Assembly (NCBI RefSeq): GCF_001043005.1
Contig: NZ_JYKZ01000005.1
Coordinates: forward strand, 186,001-250,000
Length of the DNA stretch: 64,000 nucleotides
Reading direction: 5' to 3'
From: Pseudomonas psychrophila
GTDB lineage: Bacteria; Pseudomonadota; Gammaproteobacteria; Pseudomonadales; Pseudomonadaceae
The notes under the pieces were generated by a model. The model ran no database searches. It saw only the letters and a program-made list of their open reading frames with translations, and had not been told where the DNA came from. Of the stretch, positions 27,115-37,000 are shown piece after piece. Made by a program: the position numbers and the translations under genes. Each line of letters opens with the position of its first letter. Position 1 is the first letter of the stretch.

Positions 27115-28425
27115 TTATTTTTGCGCCAGCAAGGCTGCCTTCCTTTGCGCTTTTTCGTGTTTCATTGCCGCTATTTCACGCTCGCAGGCCTCTACATCGA
27201 ACGAGTTATCCCACTTGGCAATGGCGAGGGTGCCGATGCCGTTACCGATCAGGTTAGTCACGGCCCGCGCTTCGTTGAGGAAGCGGTCAATGCCCAGCAG
27301 CAAGACGAGCCCTACCAAAGGGATGGAGTGGATGGTGGTGAGTGTTGCAGCCAGCGTCACAAATCCCGCACCCGCTACGCCTGCCGAGCCTTTGGACGTC
27401 AGCAGGAATACACCGAGCAGAATCATCTGATCCACAAACGTCAGAGGCGTATTGGTTGCCTGGGCAATAAAGATGGCGGCCATTGTGAGGTAGATACAGG
27501 TTCCGTCCGCATTGAAGGTGTATCCCGTTGGCAACACCATGCCCACGACTGATTTTTTGCAGCCAAGTTTTTCAAGTTTCACCATCATTCGCGGCAGTAC
27601 GGCTTCGGTTGAGCAGGTGCCAAGGGTGATGAGAATTTCATCCTTGAAATAACGAAGAAACTGCATGAGCGGCATGCCCGACCATCTGGCAACGGTGCCC
27701 AGTACCACCACGATGAAAATCAAGGTTGTGATGTAGAGCGCGATCAGCAACTGACCGAGTGACAGCAAGGTACCAATACCGTACTTGCCGATAGTGAACG
27801 CCATGCCAGCACCGGCGCCAATGGGTGCCAGGCGCATGACCATTGCTACGATCTTGAACAGACCTTGCAGGAACAGATCGATGGTGTTGATCAGTGGCTT
27901 GCTGGTCTCGCCCATTTGAACCAGGGCAACACCCATCAATACCGACAGCAGGATGACCTGCAGCATCACGCCATTCGAGAATGCGCCGATGAAGGTGTGC
28001 GGGATGATATTGAGAAAGAATTCAATGGTGCCACCTTGCTCACTGGCCGCTTGGCTGTACTTACTGATGGCACTGCCATCCAGCGCGTTGACGTTGATAT
28101 TCATGCCTACGCCAGGCTTCACGATGTTGACCACAATAAGGCCGACGACCAGGGCGATGGTTGAAAGAATCTCGAAGTAGATCAGCGCTTTCACACCAAT
28201 GCGCCCGACTTCTTTGATGCTGCCCATCTTTGCGATACCCACAACGACCGTACCGAAAATAATGGGCGCCAACAGCATTTTGATCAGTTTGATGAAGCCA
28301 TCGGCAAAGGGCTGGAGCTTGGCTCCAATATCGGGCATGAAGTAACCGATTGCTGCACCGATCACGATACCGATCAACACTTGCATATACAGCTGGCTGT
28401 ACCAGCGGGACTTGGATATTTCCAC
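27115..28425 (-). CDS. Dicarboxylate/amino acid:cation symporter (DctA/GltP family)
   Basis: 436-aa DAACS symporter. Features: the first helix block SQLYMQVLIGIVIGAAIGY, KMLLAPIIFGTVVVGIAKMG, the helical hairpin signature GTCSTEAVLPRMM (usually a serine-rich loop in this position), VLPTGYTFNADGTCIYLTMAAIFIAQ, TSKGSAGVAGAGFVTLAATL, and LLLGIDRFLNEARAVTNLIGNGIGTL. It lies 100 bp downstream of D-tartrate dehydratase in the same direction, so tartrate or a related C4 dicarboxylate is the likely substrate (inference). Confidence 0.9.
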   Translation of the reverse strand: MEISKSRWYSQLYMQVLIGIVIGAAIGYFMPDIGAKLQPFADGFIKLIKMLLAPIIFGTVVVGIAKMGSIKEVGRIGVKALIYFEILSTIALVVGLIVVNIVKPGVGMNINVNALDGSAISKYSQAASEQGGTIEFFLNIIPHTFIGAFSNGVMLQVILLSVLMGVALVQMGETSKPLINTIDLFLQGLFKIVAMVMRLAPIGAGAGMAFTIGKYGIGTLLSLGQLLIALYITTLIFIVVVLGTVARWSGMPLMQFLRYFKDEILITLGTCSTEAVLPRMMVKLEKLGCKKSVVGMVLPTGYTFNADGTCIYLTMAAIFIAQATNTPLTFVDQMILLGVFLLTSKGSAGVAGAGFVTLAATLTTIHSIPLVGLVLLLGIDRFLNEARAVTNLIGNGIGTLAIAKWDNSFDVEACEREIAAMKHEKAQRKAALLAQK

Positions 28426-28525
28426 GAAAGCACCTCATTTTATTTTTGTGATGGGCATGTGGCTGGACGTTCGCGCAGGACGCCTGATGCTGCGGCCTTG
28501 GCTAGAGACCGCAGATTTAAGATGA

Positions 28526-29695
28526 TCAGCCTTCGCCCAACTCACGCATGACTGCGTACAAGGCGGACTTGGCTTCGAAGCCAACCCCCGGAATATCCGG
28601 CAGACCGACGTAGCCATTTTCAACGCGGATACCGTCAGCAAAACCGCCGAAAGGCTGGAAAACGTCCGGGTAAGATTCATTGCCGCCCAGGTGCAGGCCG
28701 GCTGCGATGTTCAGGGACATCTGGTGACCGCCATGGGGAACGACGCGGCGGGAAGACCAGCCCATTTCTTCCATCACCTTCAGGGTGCGCATGTATTCAA
28801 CTAGCCCGTAGGACAAGGCACAGTCGAATTGGAGGAAGTCGCGATCAGGGCGCATACCGCCGTGGCGCAGGAGGTTCCGGGCGTCCTGGTGAGAGAACAG
28901 GTTTTCACCGGTTGCCATGGGCAATTCATAGTGATTGGCCAGTTCCGCCTGGAGTGCGTAATCCAGAGGATCGCCGATCTCTTCGTACCAGAACAGGTTG
29001 TACTTCTTGATGGCTTCAGCGTAAGCGATACCTGTTTGAAGATCGAAACGACCGTTGGCATCGACCGCGAGTCGACGACCGTCCCCAACCACTTCGAGCA
29101 CCGCTTCGATGCGGCGGATATCTTCGTCCAGCGGTACTGCACCAATCTTCATTTTGACAACGTCGTAGCCGCGATCCAGATAGCTCTGCATTTCGGCCTT
29201 GAGCTTGGTCTGGTCTTTGCCGGGGTAATAGTAACCGCCCGCTGCGTAGACCCAGACCTTGTCGTCTGCCACGCCATTACGGTAACGGTCAGCCAGCAAG
29301 CGATAGAGCGGCTTGCCTTCGATCTTGGCAACGGCATCCCATACCGCCATGTCGAGGGTGCCAACGGCGACCGAACGCTCGCCGTGGCCACCTGGCTTTT
29401 CGTTGGTCATCAGGGCTTTCCAGATGGCGAACGGGTCCAGATTGTTGTTTTCGTGGTCGACGAGGGTGTCCGGATCCGCTTCCAGGATGCGCGCCAGGAA
29501 ACGATCGCGCATCAGAGCGCCCTGGCCATAGCGACCATTGGAGTTGAAACCGTAACCGATGACGGGTTTGCCGTCGCGAATCACATCCGTGATGACCGCG
29601 ACCACCGAGCAGGTCATTTTGGAAAAATCGATATAGGCGTTGGCAATCGGGGAGGCGATGGAAACAGTTTTTTCACGGATGTCTACGATGCGCAT
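28526..29695 (-). CDS. tarD: D(-)-tartrate dehydratase (enolase superfamily)
   Basis: 389-aa enolase-superfamily enzyme expected to dehydrate D-tartrate to oxaloacetate. Catalytic features: VVKMKIG with the K-x-K pair, metal ligands in AVDANGRFD, FWYEEIGDPLD and ATGENLFSHQDA, and the general acid-base His in VVPHGGHQMSLNIAAG. The N-terminal MRIVDIRE and the blocks AYIDFSKMT, GFNSNGRYGQGAL and NEKPGGHGERSVAVGT agree with my recollection of Bradyrhizobium TarD. The ATG at 29695 has GAGGA seven bases before it; the frame stays open further upstream but without support. It is divergent from a LysR gene and upstream of a dicarboxylate symporter. Confidence 0.88.
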   Translation of the reverse strand: MRIVDIREKTVSIASPIANAYIDFSKMTCSVVAVITDVIRDGKPVIGYGFNSNGRYGQGALMRDRFLARILEADPDTLVDHENNNLDPFAIWKALMTNEKPGGHGERSVAVGTLDMAVWDAVAKIEGKPLYRLLADRYRNGVADDKVWVYAAGGYYYPGKDQTKLKAEMQSYLDRGYDVVKMKIGAVPLDEDIRRIEAVLEVVGDGRRLAVDANGRFDLQTGIAYAEAIKKYNLFWYEEIGDPLDYALQAELANHYELPMATGENLFSHQDARNLLRHGGMRPDRDFLQFDCALSYGLVEYMRTLKVMEEMGWSSRRVVPHGGHQMSLNIAAGLHLGGNESYPDVFQPFGGFADGIRVENGYVGLPDIPGVGFEAKSALYAVMRELGEG

Positions 29696-29795
29696 GACAG
29701 GTTCCTCTTGTTGTTGGTGGCCCCACGTTAGGCTTTGCGATGTCACCCGCCCAATGCTATTAATGCCGGACCCTATGCACAGGAGGCATGGCCCC

Positions 29796-30686
29796 TTGGA
29801 ACTCGTCTGGCTCGAAGATCTTTCAGCGCTTGCGGAGTACGGCAGCTTTGTCCGTGCCGCTGAAGCGCGCCATGTCACTCAGCCGGCATTCAGCCGCCGA
29901 GTTCGCTCACTGGAGACCTGGATGGGGGTCGAGTTGTTTGTGCGTACACCGCAAGGGGCGACCCTTACCGAGGCAGGAAGGCAAATTTTGCCCAGTGCCC
30001 AGGAAGCCGCCAGAAACTTGTACAGGATGCGCAACGAGGCTCAAGAAGTTGCAGGGGCAGCAGCCAGGTCGCTGCAATTTGCGGCCACTCACTCCCTGTC
30101 GTTTACATTCTTTCCCAAGTGGCTTCGAAGCTCCGAAAACGGTGCCCCCATAGAGGCTGTGCAACTGCACTCGGACAGCATGGCTGTCTGCGAGCAGATG
30201 CTGATCCATGGCCAGGTTCAGTTTCTGCTCTGCCATCGCCACCCTGACGTTCCGCCGTTGCTGGCACCTGATCAGTTCATCAGCAAGAAGGTGGGGGAGG
30301 ACGTTCTCGTGCCGCTTGCGAGTGCATTCGCTAACTTCGGCACCTCACCGGCAGCTTTGCCCTACCTTGCCTACACCCATGAGTCAGGACTGGGGCGCAT
30401 CGTTGCCCACAGGCTGCGAGGCAAGGAAGACTACCTGCACCTCAAGCCACTGTTCAGCAGCCACCTTGCAGCGGTACTGATGTCCATGGCCATGGAAAGC
30501 AAAGGCGTGGCATGGTTGCCCAAAAGCCTCACCGAGCAGGAAATCCTGGATGGACGCCTGGTTAGAGCGCTCGACGAGAGCTGGGACATACCCCTGGAAA
30601 TTCATCTGACCCGCCCAAAAGCAATCCTCAGTCAGTCTGCCGAAAGCTTCTGGAGCCGGGCGGGCAGTGAGCCACAGTCTGAATGA
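29796..30686 (+). CDS. LysR family regulator of the tartrate genes
   Basis: 296-aa LysR regulator. The HTH is ELVWLEDLSALAEYGSFVRAAEARHVTQPAFSRRVRSLE, and the effector domain follows (ATHSLSFTFFPKWL, CHRHPDVPP, MSMAMESKGVAWLPKSL). The start is decided by a full AGGAGG at 29781-29786, nine bases before the TTG at 29796. An ATG at 29788 is out of frame and the ATG at 29775 precedes the site. It is divergent from tarD with 100 bp between, the usual arrangement for a LysR activator and its target. Its stop lies 23 bp before the left end of the integrated island. Confidence 0.88.
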   Translation: MELVWLEDLSALAEYGSFVRAAEARHVTQPAFSRRVRSLETWMGVELFVRTPQGATLTEAGRQILPSAQEAARNLYRMRNEAQEVAGAAARSLQFAATHSLSFTFFPKWLRSSENGAPIEAVQLHSDSMAVCEQMLIHGQVQFLLCHRHPDVPPLLAPDQFISKKVGEDVLVPLASAFANFGTSPAALPYLAYTHESGLGRIVAHRLRGKEDYLHLKPLFSSHLAAVLMSMAMESKGVAWLPKSLTEQEILDGRLVRALDESWDIPLEIHLTRPKAILSQSAESFWSRAGSEPQSE

Positions 30687-30708
30687 GGGTTGTGAACCCC
30701 GGCGTGAT

Positions 30709-30738
30709 TCAAAGGCTATCGGGGTCGCCAAAAAACAT
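30709..30738 (-). other. Left attachment site (attL), duplicate of the mexT 3' end
   Basis: On the minus strand it reads ten codons MFFGDPDSL-stop. Compared with the intact mexT end at 48728-48757, five bases differ, all at third codon positions and only one changing the amino acid (D for E). This is expected when an element carries its own version of the target gene's end. Confidence 0.8.
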
Positions 30739-31201
30739 TTTGACAGGGCTCTAGCGCGGTACTTTCAGGTCACAAAAAGCTGATTATGCCCCCATTATTG
30801 CCCCCAGTGACTTGGGTTGTAAAAGTGATCGCGAACGGCGATTTCTAACATCTGTCGAGGTGGCGCCCACTGGACTCCAGTGTACCTCCATGGTGGACTG
30901 TCAGTGGCTCTTTGCGGATCTGCCTCCCCGCCTTCAGGCGGCGTTGCTGGTTCGCTTACGGCAGTTACTTCGTCCGTAGCTGTGCGGCAGCAGTCTTGTC
31001 TGGGGCTTCAGCGCCACCTCGGTGGAAAGCGGAGGGCGTCTGGCATTTTGGCACAGTATAAGGCCGCGCATGTATCAGTTGAGACTCCTAATGGTGAACC
31101 CCCGATCACAATCTGACTGAAAGTGATAGCATATTGCCTCCGTGCCCGGTGACGTTGGGAGGTGGATTCTGCGACCTCCGCTTTGAATGTTTAGGATGAC
31201 C
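30739..31201. other. Left-end non-coding region with palindromes
   Basis: No convincing gene. It contains two TGCCCCCA-type motifs (about 30787-30806) that recur near the integrase end and are probable arm sites. It then holds several short palindromes: CACTGGACTCCAGTG (30868-30882), CGCCTTCAGGCG (around 30930) and CCACCTCGGTGG (around 31015). It could hold a structured RNA or element-end signals; I cannot decide which. Confidence 0.4.
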
Positions 31202-32719
31202 ATGCGCATAGGGATTGATTTTGGAACGAGCTACACCGCAGCAGCTGCCTACATAGACGGTGAGCTTCGACATATTTCCTTCGGCGGCGACAGCCAGTTT
31301 CGAACTGCGGTATTCATACCGGAGAAGTCTATTGACTGGACCCTTTTTCAGCCAGACGCCTATGAGCAGCAGGTCCGCGACAACCTTAGTGCTTCGACGA
31401 CGGCGTATACGAAGGCTCTCGGAGAATATGATGAGGCAACCAGCAAAATTCGGTTCCACTATCGATCGCTAGCGAAGAATGGCGATATTACTCAAGAAGA
31501 GGCACAGGCTCGAATTTCCTGGGCTACCTCGGAGTTGAAGAAGCCCGTATCGCCTTTGGCTGCGGAAATTCGGAGAGCGACCATTTCCGCAGCTCGACGC
31601 CAATGGGCCTATGAGCAGAGGGAGGCGGGTAGGGCTAGCTCGATTAACGTCGACGAATCAGCAGTTTTTGGCGAAGACGCGATTGAGGAATTCTTTTGGT
31701 ACGAGGAAGGCCGACTCATCCAATCTCCGAAATCCATGCTTGGTTTCAGGTTAGCGGCTCCACAGCGCGAAGCGATTGTGAAAATCGTCTCGAATGTCCT
31801 AAAGCACGTCCGGCGTGCGGCGACTGAGCAATTGAGTGTCGATGTCACAGAAGCCACTATTGGCAGGCCTGTTGTATTTAGAAGCTCGATGGGGCCAGAG
31901 GGAAGTGACCAGGCAGTGGAGCTGCTGCGCGAAGCAGCACATCGTGCGGGATTTAAATCAGTAGATTTCCTGGCAGAGCCCGCCGCCGCCGCAATCACTT
32001 ATCACATGGATTTCCCTGAGTCCCAGTTTGCGGTAGTCGTGGATGTAGGAGGTGGTACCACTGATATCGCCGTTGGGCATGTCGGTGGTCAAGCCGGGGC
32101 GCCGGAGCTGGACGCCAGTTGGGGCTTAGCTAAGGGCGGCACCGATGTGGACCTTGGACTTTCTCTTCGCGCGGTAATGCCACTATTTGGAAAAAATGAT
32201 TGTCGCCTGCTCGCACCGTTTTACGTCGACGCCGCCATGGTCAGCGACCAGAACCGGCAAGCGGCCTTTCGAAAAGTAGACGTTGATTCGATCAAAGCTC
32301 CCTACAAGAAGCGTTTGCTTGCGCTGCAGCGGTATGGGGTCACTGTCAGGATGAATCGTGACGTAGAAAGGCTCAAGGTCGCTCTCAGTTCAGAAGCCGA
32401 AGCATACGTTTCTCTCGATTACGTGCAGAAGGGGCTTCGAGCCAAGGCGGGGACATCTGATCTGGAGTTTGGATATGAAAGGTACATGCGCTCCTTCAAC
32501 GAGTTGCTCAGTCAGGTGAGGGGGGCGACCGCTGGCCGAACTCCGATCGTGTTGCTTACCGGCGGCATGTCGCGAGCGCCCTATATCGCAGAGGCTGTCA
32601 AACGACACTTTCCAGGTTGTGAGATACACCATGGAGATGCGTCGCTAGGGGTAGTAGAAGGCTTGGCGATGCATGCGGCCACGGTGCACAAGACGGCCTT
32701 TGACGCTCATGCGAAATGA
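31202..32719 (+). CDS. Hsp70-like (DnaK/actin-fold) ATPase
   Basis: 505-aa Hsp70-family protein. The phosphate-1 loop is MRIGIDFGTSYTAAAAYI. The second phosphate and connect regions are VDVGGGTTDIAVGHVGG and LAEPAAAAITYHM, and the adenosine motif is VLLTGGMSRAPYIAEAV, all as in DnaK. It is shorter than DnaK (about 640 aa) and ends soon after the ATPase core, so a classical substrate-binding domain and lid are absent. A charged helical insertion (about 60-140) is unusual. ATG 31202 is chosen for AGGA just upstream. It precedes the 1341-aa DUF4365/PIN gene by 255 bp on the same strand and probably works with it (inference). Confidence 0.88.
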   Translation: MRIGIDFGTSYTAAAAYIDGELRHISFGGDSQFRTAVFIPEKSIDWTLFQPDAYEQQVRDNLSASTTAYTKALGEYDEATSKIRFHYRSLAKNGDITQEEAQARISWATSELKKPVSPLAAEIRRATISAARRQWAYEQREAGRASSINVDESAVFGEDAIEEFFWYEEGRLIQSPKSMLGFRLAAPQREAIVKIVSNVLKHVRRAATEQLSVDVTEATIGRPVVFRSSMGPEGSDQAVELLREAAHRAGFKSVDFLAEPAAAAITYHMDFPESQFAVVVDVGGGTTDIAVGHVGGQAGAPELDASWGLAKGGTDVDLGLSLRAVMPLFGKNDCRLLAPFYVDAAMVSDQNRQAAFRKVDVDSIKAPYKKRLLALQRYGVTVRMNRDVERLKVALSSEAEAYVSLDYVQKGLRAKAGTSDLEFGYERYMRSFNELLSQVRGATAGRTPIVLLTGGMSRAPYIAEAVKRHFPGCEIHHGDASLGVVEGLAMHAATVHKTAFDAHAK

Positions 32720-32974
32720 CCAGGTTACTTCACCGAATCACGGCTGAAAGACCTCCAACAATGTGGGCAACTTCGTACCAGCGCACCACCTACATCCCTG
32801 GACTCATCCGAGCGCATTGCCGAAATTAAGGTTGCTGAATGCGATGCCGGGCTGGGTTGAGTATCGTGGTGCGATGGGAAATGACATTCTATGTGCCACT
32901 AGCCCTGGCCACCACAGTATTGTGAGCGATTGATGCTCGTTGAGTAGCCCCACTGAATCATCGGAGATTGTCGC

Positions 32975-35900
32975 ATGCGAGTAGAAGGACCACTGCCTCA
33001 AACCGGTGATCAGCACGATATCAATGCTGATGCGGACTCTTGTCTCCGGGCGCGACGCCCCCAACATTGGCGTATCCAGAGCTTGGAGGGGACCGACGAC
33101 TACGGGTTCGACTATCAAGTCCAGACAACGCCCAACCAACAGGTCACGGATGTCTTTCGTATCCAGCTCAAAGGAACGCGCTCACCGTCGATTTCAGCGG
33201 ACGGTGAGTTTATCTCGGTGGCCTTAAAGGCCTCGACGGTCAGGTACTACAATCGTGTGGTCGAACCCATACTTCTAGTGATCTGCGATTTATCCGTTAA
33301 TGAGGATCCGGTTGACTGCCCCTTGCATTACGTCTGGATTCATGAGGAGTTAAGCCGGATCAATGTGTTGGATTTGCCCGCCGAGCAGAAGTCCGTAACG
33401 CTCAAAGCACCTCGTAAGAACCTCATCAACAGAAAGACCGATCTGTCTGCGGAAATCGGCCAGCAAAATGATTATTCCCGCGTCGGTCATCTGTTGGGTG
33501 GACACACTGAACAGACCCATCCGGATATGCCTTCCGAGGAACGGTTATCGCTGGTGCAAGGAGCGACACAGGGGATTACCGCACGAGGGGCATCCTTTAT
33601 CGAAGCCCTCGCAGCCCCGGCGCAAGGGCACTGGATCGCTCCGGCACAGGGATCCCTTGCTTGGGAGCTCAGCCAGGCGAGGGTCGACCTGCTAGCAAAT
33701 GCGTTGGAGCGCGCGTGCACGCACCTGGACGTCGCCGAGCGGATGCTGGGAGGGGCTACCGTCCTTGAACAAGCCGAATACTGGTGCCTGCAGGGTAACT
33801 GGCATGTGGAATCTGGTGCAGATGTGTCCGCAAGCGCTGCCTATCAACGTGCCTATCAACTCAACCCATTGCCGAAGTATCAAGCCGCTTGGTGCGAGGC
33901 CGAGATCCGACTGCGATTTGACAATGCTCGCGAAACGTTGCCCGAACTGGGGGCCCAGCTTCAGGGAGAGGATCCGCTGATTATTGCCACCCGTTCGCGT
34001 CTTGCCGCGATCCAGGGGGATTATCGAGGTGCAGTTCAGATCGCCGAGGCGCTGCTGGAGCCCGAGCGCTCAGTAACAACAGCCCTCGCTCATCTGCTGA
34101 ACGGCGAGCATACCGCTGCCGTGAATTGCTGCGATCAAGGGCTTACTTTCGCTGACCCGCTCACCTCTGTGGGGCAGACACTCCTGCTTTATAAAGCACG
34201 AGCTAAGTTCGCGTTGGCTCATGTTGCAACCTTAGACTCTGAGTTCCCTTTTATCCCGGCCTCTGGCTTACCTGGGGTCGATCCGGTGATGCTTCTGGAG
34301 GTGTGGGCAGCTGTCAACGCAGCGGTTGAGTCGTTCCGGGCGGCAGGGTGGCAATCTAACATCGAACACCTTTCTGATATCTGGCCGTCTACCGCCCTTG
34401 CCTTGGGTAAGGGGCCGGAAATTCTGCCACTGTTGGTCGAGGCGACGACGGCGCGCCCTAAGTTGCACGGTCTACAGGAAGCGCTTCGAATTGTCGCTGT
34501 AGAGTGTGGTGACCATGAGTTGGCGCTTAAGGTAAACAGCTCGTTGCCACCATCTGAAATCAACAGTCTGTGGGCGACACTCCTGTTTCACTCTACTGGC
34601 AAGCATCGCCTTTCCGTGCGGAGCTTTCAGGAGTGTTATGGGTCCGCTGACCGTCTGTATCCGCGCTTTGGCACTGCGGCCGTCGCGGCCATCTTGTCGG
34701 CGCAGAAGCTGGTGCGGCCAGATCTTGTGCGTGCCTGGCTGGACGACCTCCAACGTGACCCGAACCTGCAGGGCTTTGCCGCTCTTGCACGATATCATCT
34801 GGCCCTTGAGCACAATCAGAATGAGAAGAGTGAAGCGCTCCGCACATTGCATTCCTGCTATGAGCAACTCGGTCAGCCTCAAGACCTAGCCTTCACGCTG
34901 TTGCAGGAGTTGAATCCGACTCAGCCAGAAGAGGCGCAACATTGTGTCCAGGTCGCGAAGCGAATCACCCAGGAGAGCCTGCTGACTCCAGTGATGGCGG
35001 TACGGGTGGGGCTGGCGCTAATTACGTTAAAGGACTGGTCCGCGCTGTTGAGTTTGTGTCAAGGGGGGAGCGTCCGTGCGGAGGCCGGGGATCGCATGCT
35101 GGCGTTCGAAGCGCTGGCGCTTGATCATCTCGGACGCTCCAGTGCGGCACGTGATCGTTTAGCCGCTCTTCTAGCCTCAGGCTCAAATGACCATGTTGCG
35201 CTGGATACTTATGTCACTATCGCTACGCGGTGTGGCTATGTGAGTGAAGCCGTCGATGCTGCGGAACGCTTCCTGGAGGTGGCCGATTCTAATGCGCAGC
35301 GTCTCGAATGCATGAGAACGCTCTATTCGTTGATCCATCTTGCTGATCCTGCAAGTGCTAGGCTCCGTGCGTTGGCGCTAAAAATCGGAGAGATGGTTGA
35401 TCGAAACGATGAGCAGCAGGAGGGGGCTTTCCTGATGATGATCCTCGCCGCCCCTTCGGGCGATGCGGATGGCGACGCTTCCACTGATCGTCAACGCTTT
35501 CAGGAGAGGGCGTCGGCATTCTTCGAAAAATTTCCAAACTCCCAGATTCTGCGCAAAGGTGAGATTCGAGAGGATTGGTCTCATGAGGAGTTCTTGTCAG
35601 CCCTAAAGTCTCTGACGGGTATTACCGATGCTGGTGAAGCTTTGCAAAGAAGGCTAGAGAAAGGATTGCAGCAGGGTTCGACCACAGTTCCTTTTTCTTG
35701 GCGTCCCCGCTTAGCTCTTTCATCGGTATCTGATGTGGTACATCTCTGGGAGATTGCCAAGGCGTCGAGCCGCGATGACGCGAAATATCATCTGGCAATG
35801 ACAATGGGTTCAGATCGGCCGATCCTGACAGCGCAAGATTTACGCGCGCGCGTGCCATTGTTGGACCTCACGGCCTTGTTAGTGCTTCTCGATCTGGAAC

Positions 35901-37000
35901 TGATTGATCGAGTAATGACTTTCTTCGGCACCGTCGCTGTTTCCAAAGCGACCCTGGAGGAGTTGCTAGAGCTTTCCAGCCCCATTTTTGGCAGCCCCAT
36001 GCGTGACAAATGTTTGGCGTTGCAGCAGGCACTGAGACAACACCTGAGCTCGATTCTCCAACTGTCTTCATCCACGACTGAGCGTAGCCAGGGAAAGTAT
36101 GCCGTGGTTGGTCGAGGGAACACCCATATCACGGATATTTGTGCTGCTCAAGCGGCTGACTTCAGGCTTTATTCTGACGACGCTACCTTTCGAATATTTT
36201 GCGCTGGGGGCGCTGACCCTGACGGTATCTGCACCCTCGATGTGCTCGATGGCTTAGTCGAGTCGGGGCTTCTAGATATCAGAGAAAAAGCCCGTAAGGT
36301 TGCACAGCTCTGTCAGTGGAATGTCGGCATCTTGGTCCGCTGGCAAGATTTTATTGCACTTCTCCCTCTCGGGCTTTTGCAGGCGACGAACGTGAGTCAA
36401 GGAGTTCGGATTCTTGACGGCGACCCCGACTTGAAAATGCTGGTGTCAGCTGTGTGGGATTATCAGCTTCCGTTCCAGAAAACCATGCGACACGCTGCTG
36501 CGCTGCTTGGTCTGATGCTCGTCTTGGAGCCGATATGTGATATTGCTATCGCAGCGTTGATGATTCAGTGGTTTGTGAAGGCAGGCATGAGTAAAGATGC
36601 TCCTGATCAAGCTCTTCGAACGATTGCCCGTCTAGTAACCTATACGGCAAGCATTAAATCTTTAGAGGGGGAGTCGGGGGTGCGACTTTGGCGAGTCTAT
36701 CTTCTGATTACCGAGTGGCATCAGGGGCATCTCGATGACACTAAAATGGAGTTAGCGATACAGGTATTGGGGGGCGAATGTGCCCGCTTACAGCACGTTA
36801 CGCCGGGTTTGGGAAATGACGTTTTTTCAGCTCTCATAAAGTGCCTGCCGAACGGATCAGTCGAGGCACGTATTTTTGCTAATGCCTATTCTGTGGTGCT
36901 GCGGCAGGAGGAAGCTAGTCAACGAAAAAATCCTGCACATGCCCAATCGGCTTTTCAAAATCAGAAAATGCGGCAAGTGCGCATTCAAAAATTTGGCTGA
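32975..37000 (+). CDS. Giant DUF4365 - helical repeat - PIN domain protein
   Basis: 1341-aa protein, GGAG eight bases before ATG. Residues about 30-150 look like DUF4365, a PD-(D/E)XK-type nuclease fold: EGTDDYGFDYQVQ supplies the Asp and FRIQLKGT the Q-x-K, and YYNRVVEPILLVICD is typical. Residues about 200-930 are helical, TPR-like repeats (AAYQRAYQLNPLPKYQAAW, RSRLAAIQGDYRGAVQIAEALL). Residues about 960-1100 look like a PIN ribonuclease: LLDLTALLVLLDLELIDRV, SKATLEELLEL, DFRLYSDDATFRIF with the Asp pair. This gives two possible nuclease domains on one scaffold beside an Hsp70-like ATPase in a defence-type island. I know no named system with this pair. Confidence 0.75.
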   Translation: MRVEGPLPQTGDQHDINADADSCLRARRPQHWRIQSLEGTDDYGFDYQVQTTPNQQVTDVFRIQLKGTRSPSISADGEFISVALKASTVRYYNRVVEPILLVICDLSVNEDPVDCPLHYVWIHEELSRINVLDLPAEQKSVTLKAPRKNLINRKTDLSAEIGQQNDYSRVGHLLGGHTEQTHPDMPSEERLSLVQGATQGITARGASFIEALAAPAQGHWIAPAQGSLAWELSQARVDLLANALERACTHLDVAERMLGGATVLEQAEYWCLQGNWHVESGADVSASAAYQRAYQLNPLPKYQAAWCEAEIRLRFDNARETLPELGAQLQGEDPLIIATRSRLAAIQGDYRGAVQIAEALLEPERSVTTALAHLLNGEHTAAVNCCDQGLTFADPLTSVGQTLLLYKARAKFALAHVATLDSEFPFIPASGLPGVDPVMLLEVWAAVNAAVESFRAAGWQSNIEHLSDIWPSTALALGKGPEILPLLVEATTARPKLHGLQEALRIVAVECGDHELALKVNSSLPPSEINSLWATLLFHSTGKHRLSVRSFQECYGSADRLYPRFGTAAVAAILSAQKLVRPDLVRAWLDDLQRDPNLQGFAALARYHLALEHNQNEKSEALRTLHSCYEQLGQPQDLAFTLLQELNPTQPEEAQHCVQVAKRITQESLLTPVMAVRVGLALITLKDWSALLSLCQGGSVRAEAGDRMLAFEALALDHLGRSSAARDRLAALLASGSNDHVALDTYVTIATRCGYVSEAVDAAERFLEVADSNAQRLECMRTLYSLIHLADPASARLRALALKIGEMVDRNDEQQEGAFLMMILAAPSGDADGDASTDRQRFQERASAFFEKFPNSQILRKGEIREDWSHEEFLSALKSLTGITDAGEALQRRLEKGLQQGSTTVPFSWRPRLALSSVSDVVHLWEIAKASSRDDAKYHLAMTMGSDRPILTAQDLRARVPLLDLTALLVLLDLELIDRVMTFFGTVAVSKATLEELLELSSPIFGSPMRDKCLALQQALRQHLSSILQLSSSTTERSQGKYAVVGRGNTHITDICAAQAADFRLYSDDATFRIFCAGGADPDGICTLDVLDGLVESGLLDIREKARKVAQLCQWNVGILVRWQDFIALLPLGLLQATNVSQGVRILDGDPDLKMLVSAVWDYQLPFQKTMRHAAALLGLMLVLEPICDIAIAALMIQWFVKAGMSKDAPDQALRTIARLVTYTASIKSLEGESGVRLWRVYLLITEWHQGHLDDTKMELAIQVLGGECARLQHVTPGLGNDVFSALIKCLPNGSVEARIFANAYSVVLRQEEASQRKNPAHAQSAFQNQKMRQVRIQKFG

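Noticed and set aside
28829..29731. 300-residue plus-strand open frame opposite tarD
   Set aside because: tarD is clearly identified by catalytic motifs on the other strand; this frame shows no domain.
29788..30153. ATG at 29788 right after AGGAGG as a start
   Set aside because: It lies only one base from the ribosome site and is out of frame with the LysR domain; the TTG at 29796 has proper spacing and starts the HTH.
30709..30738. A tRNA gene as the integration target
   Set aside because: No cloverleaf is visible at either island end; the duplicated sequence is the end of the mexT-like coding region.
32838..32931. Small frames between the Hsp70-like and the DUF4365 genes
   Set aside because: Under 32 codons, no ribosome site and no similarity that I recognise.
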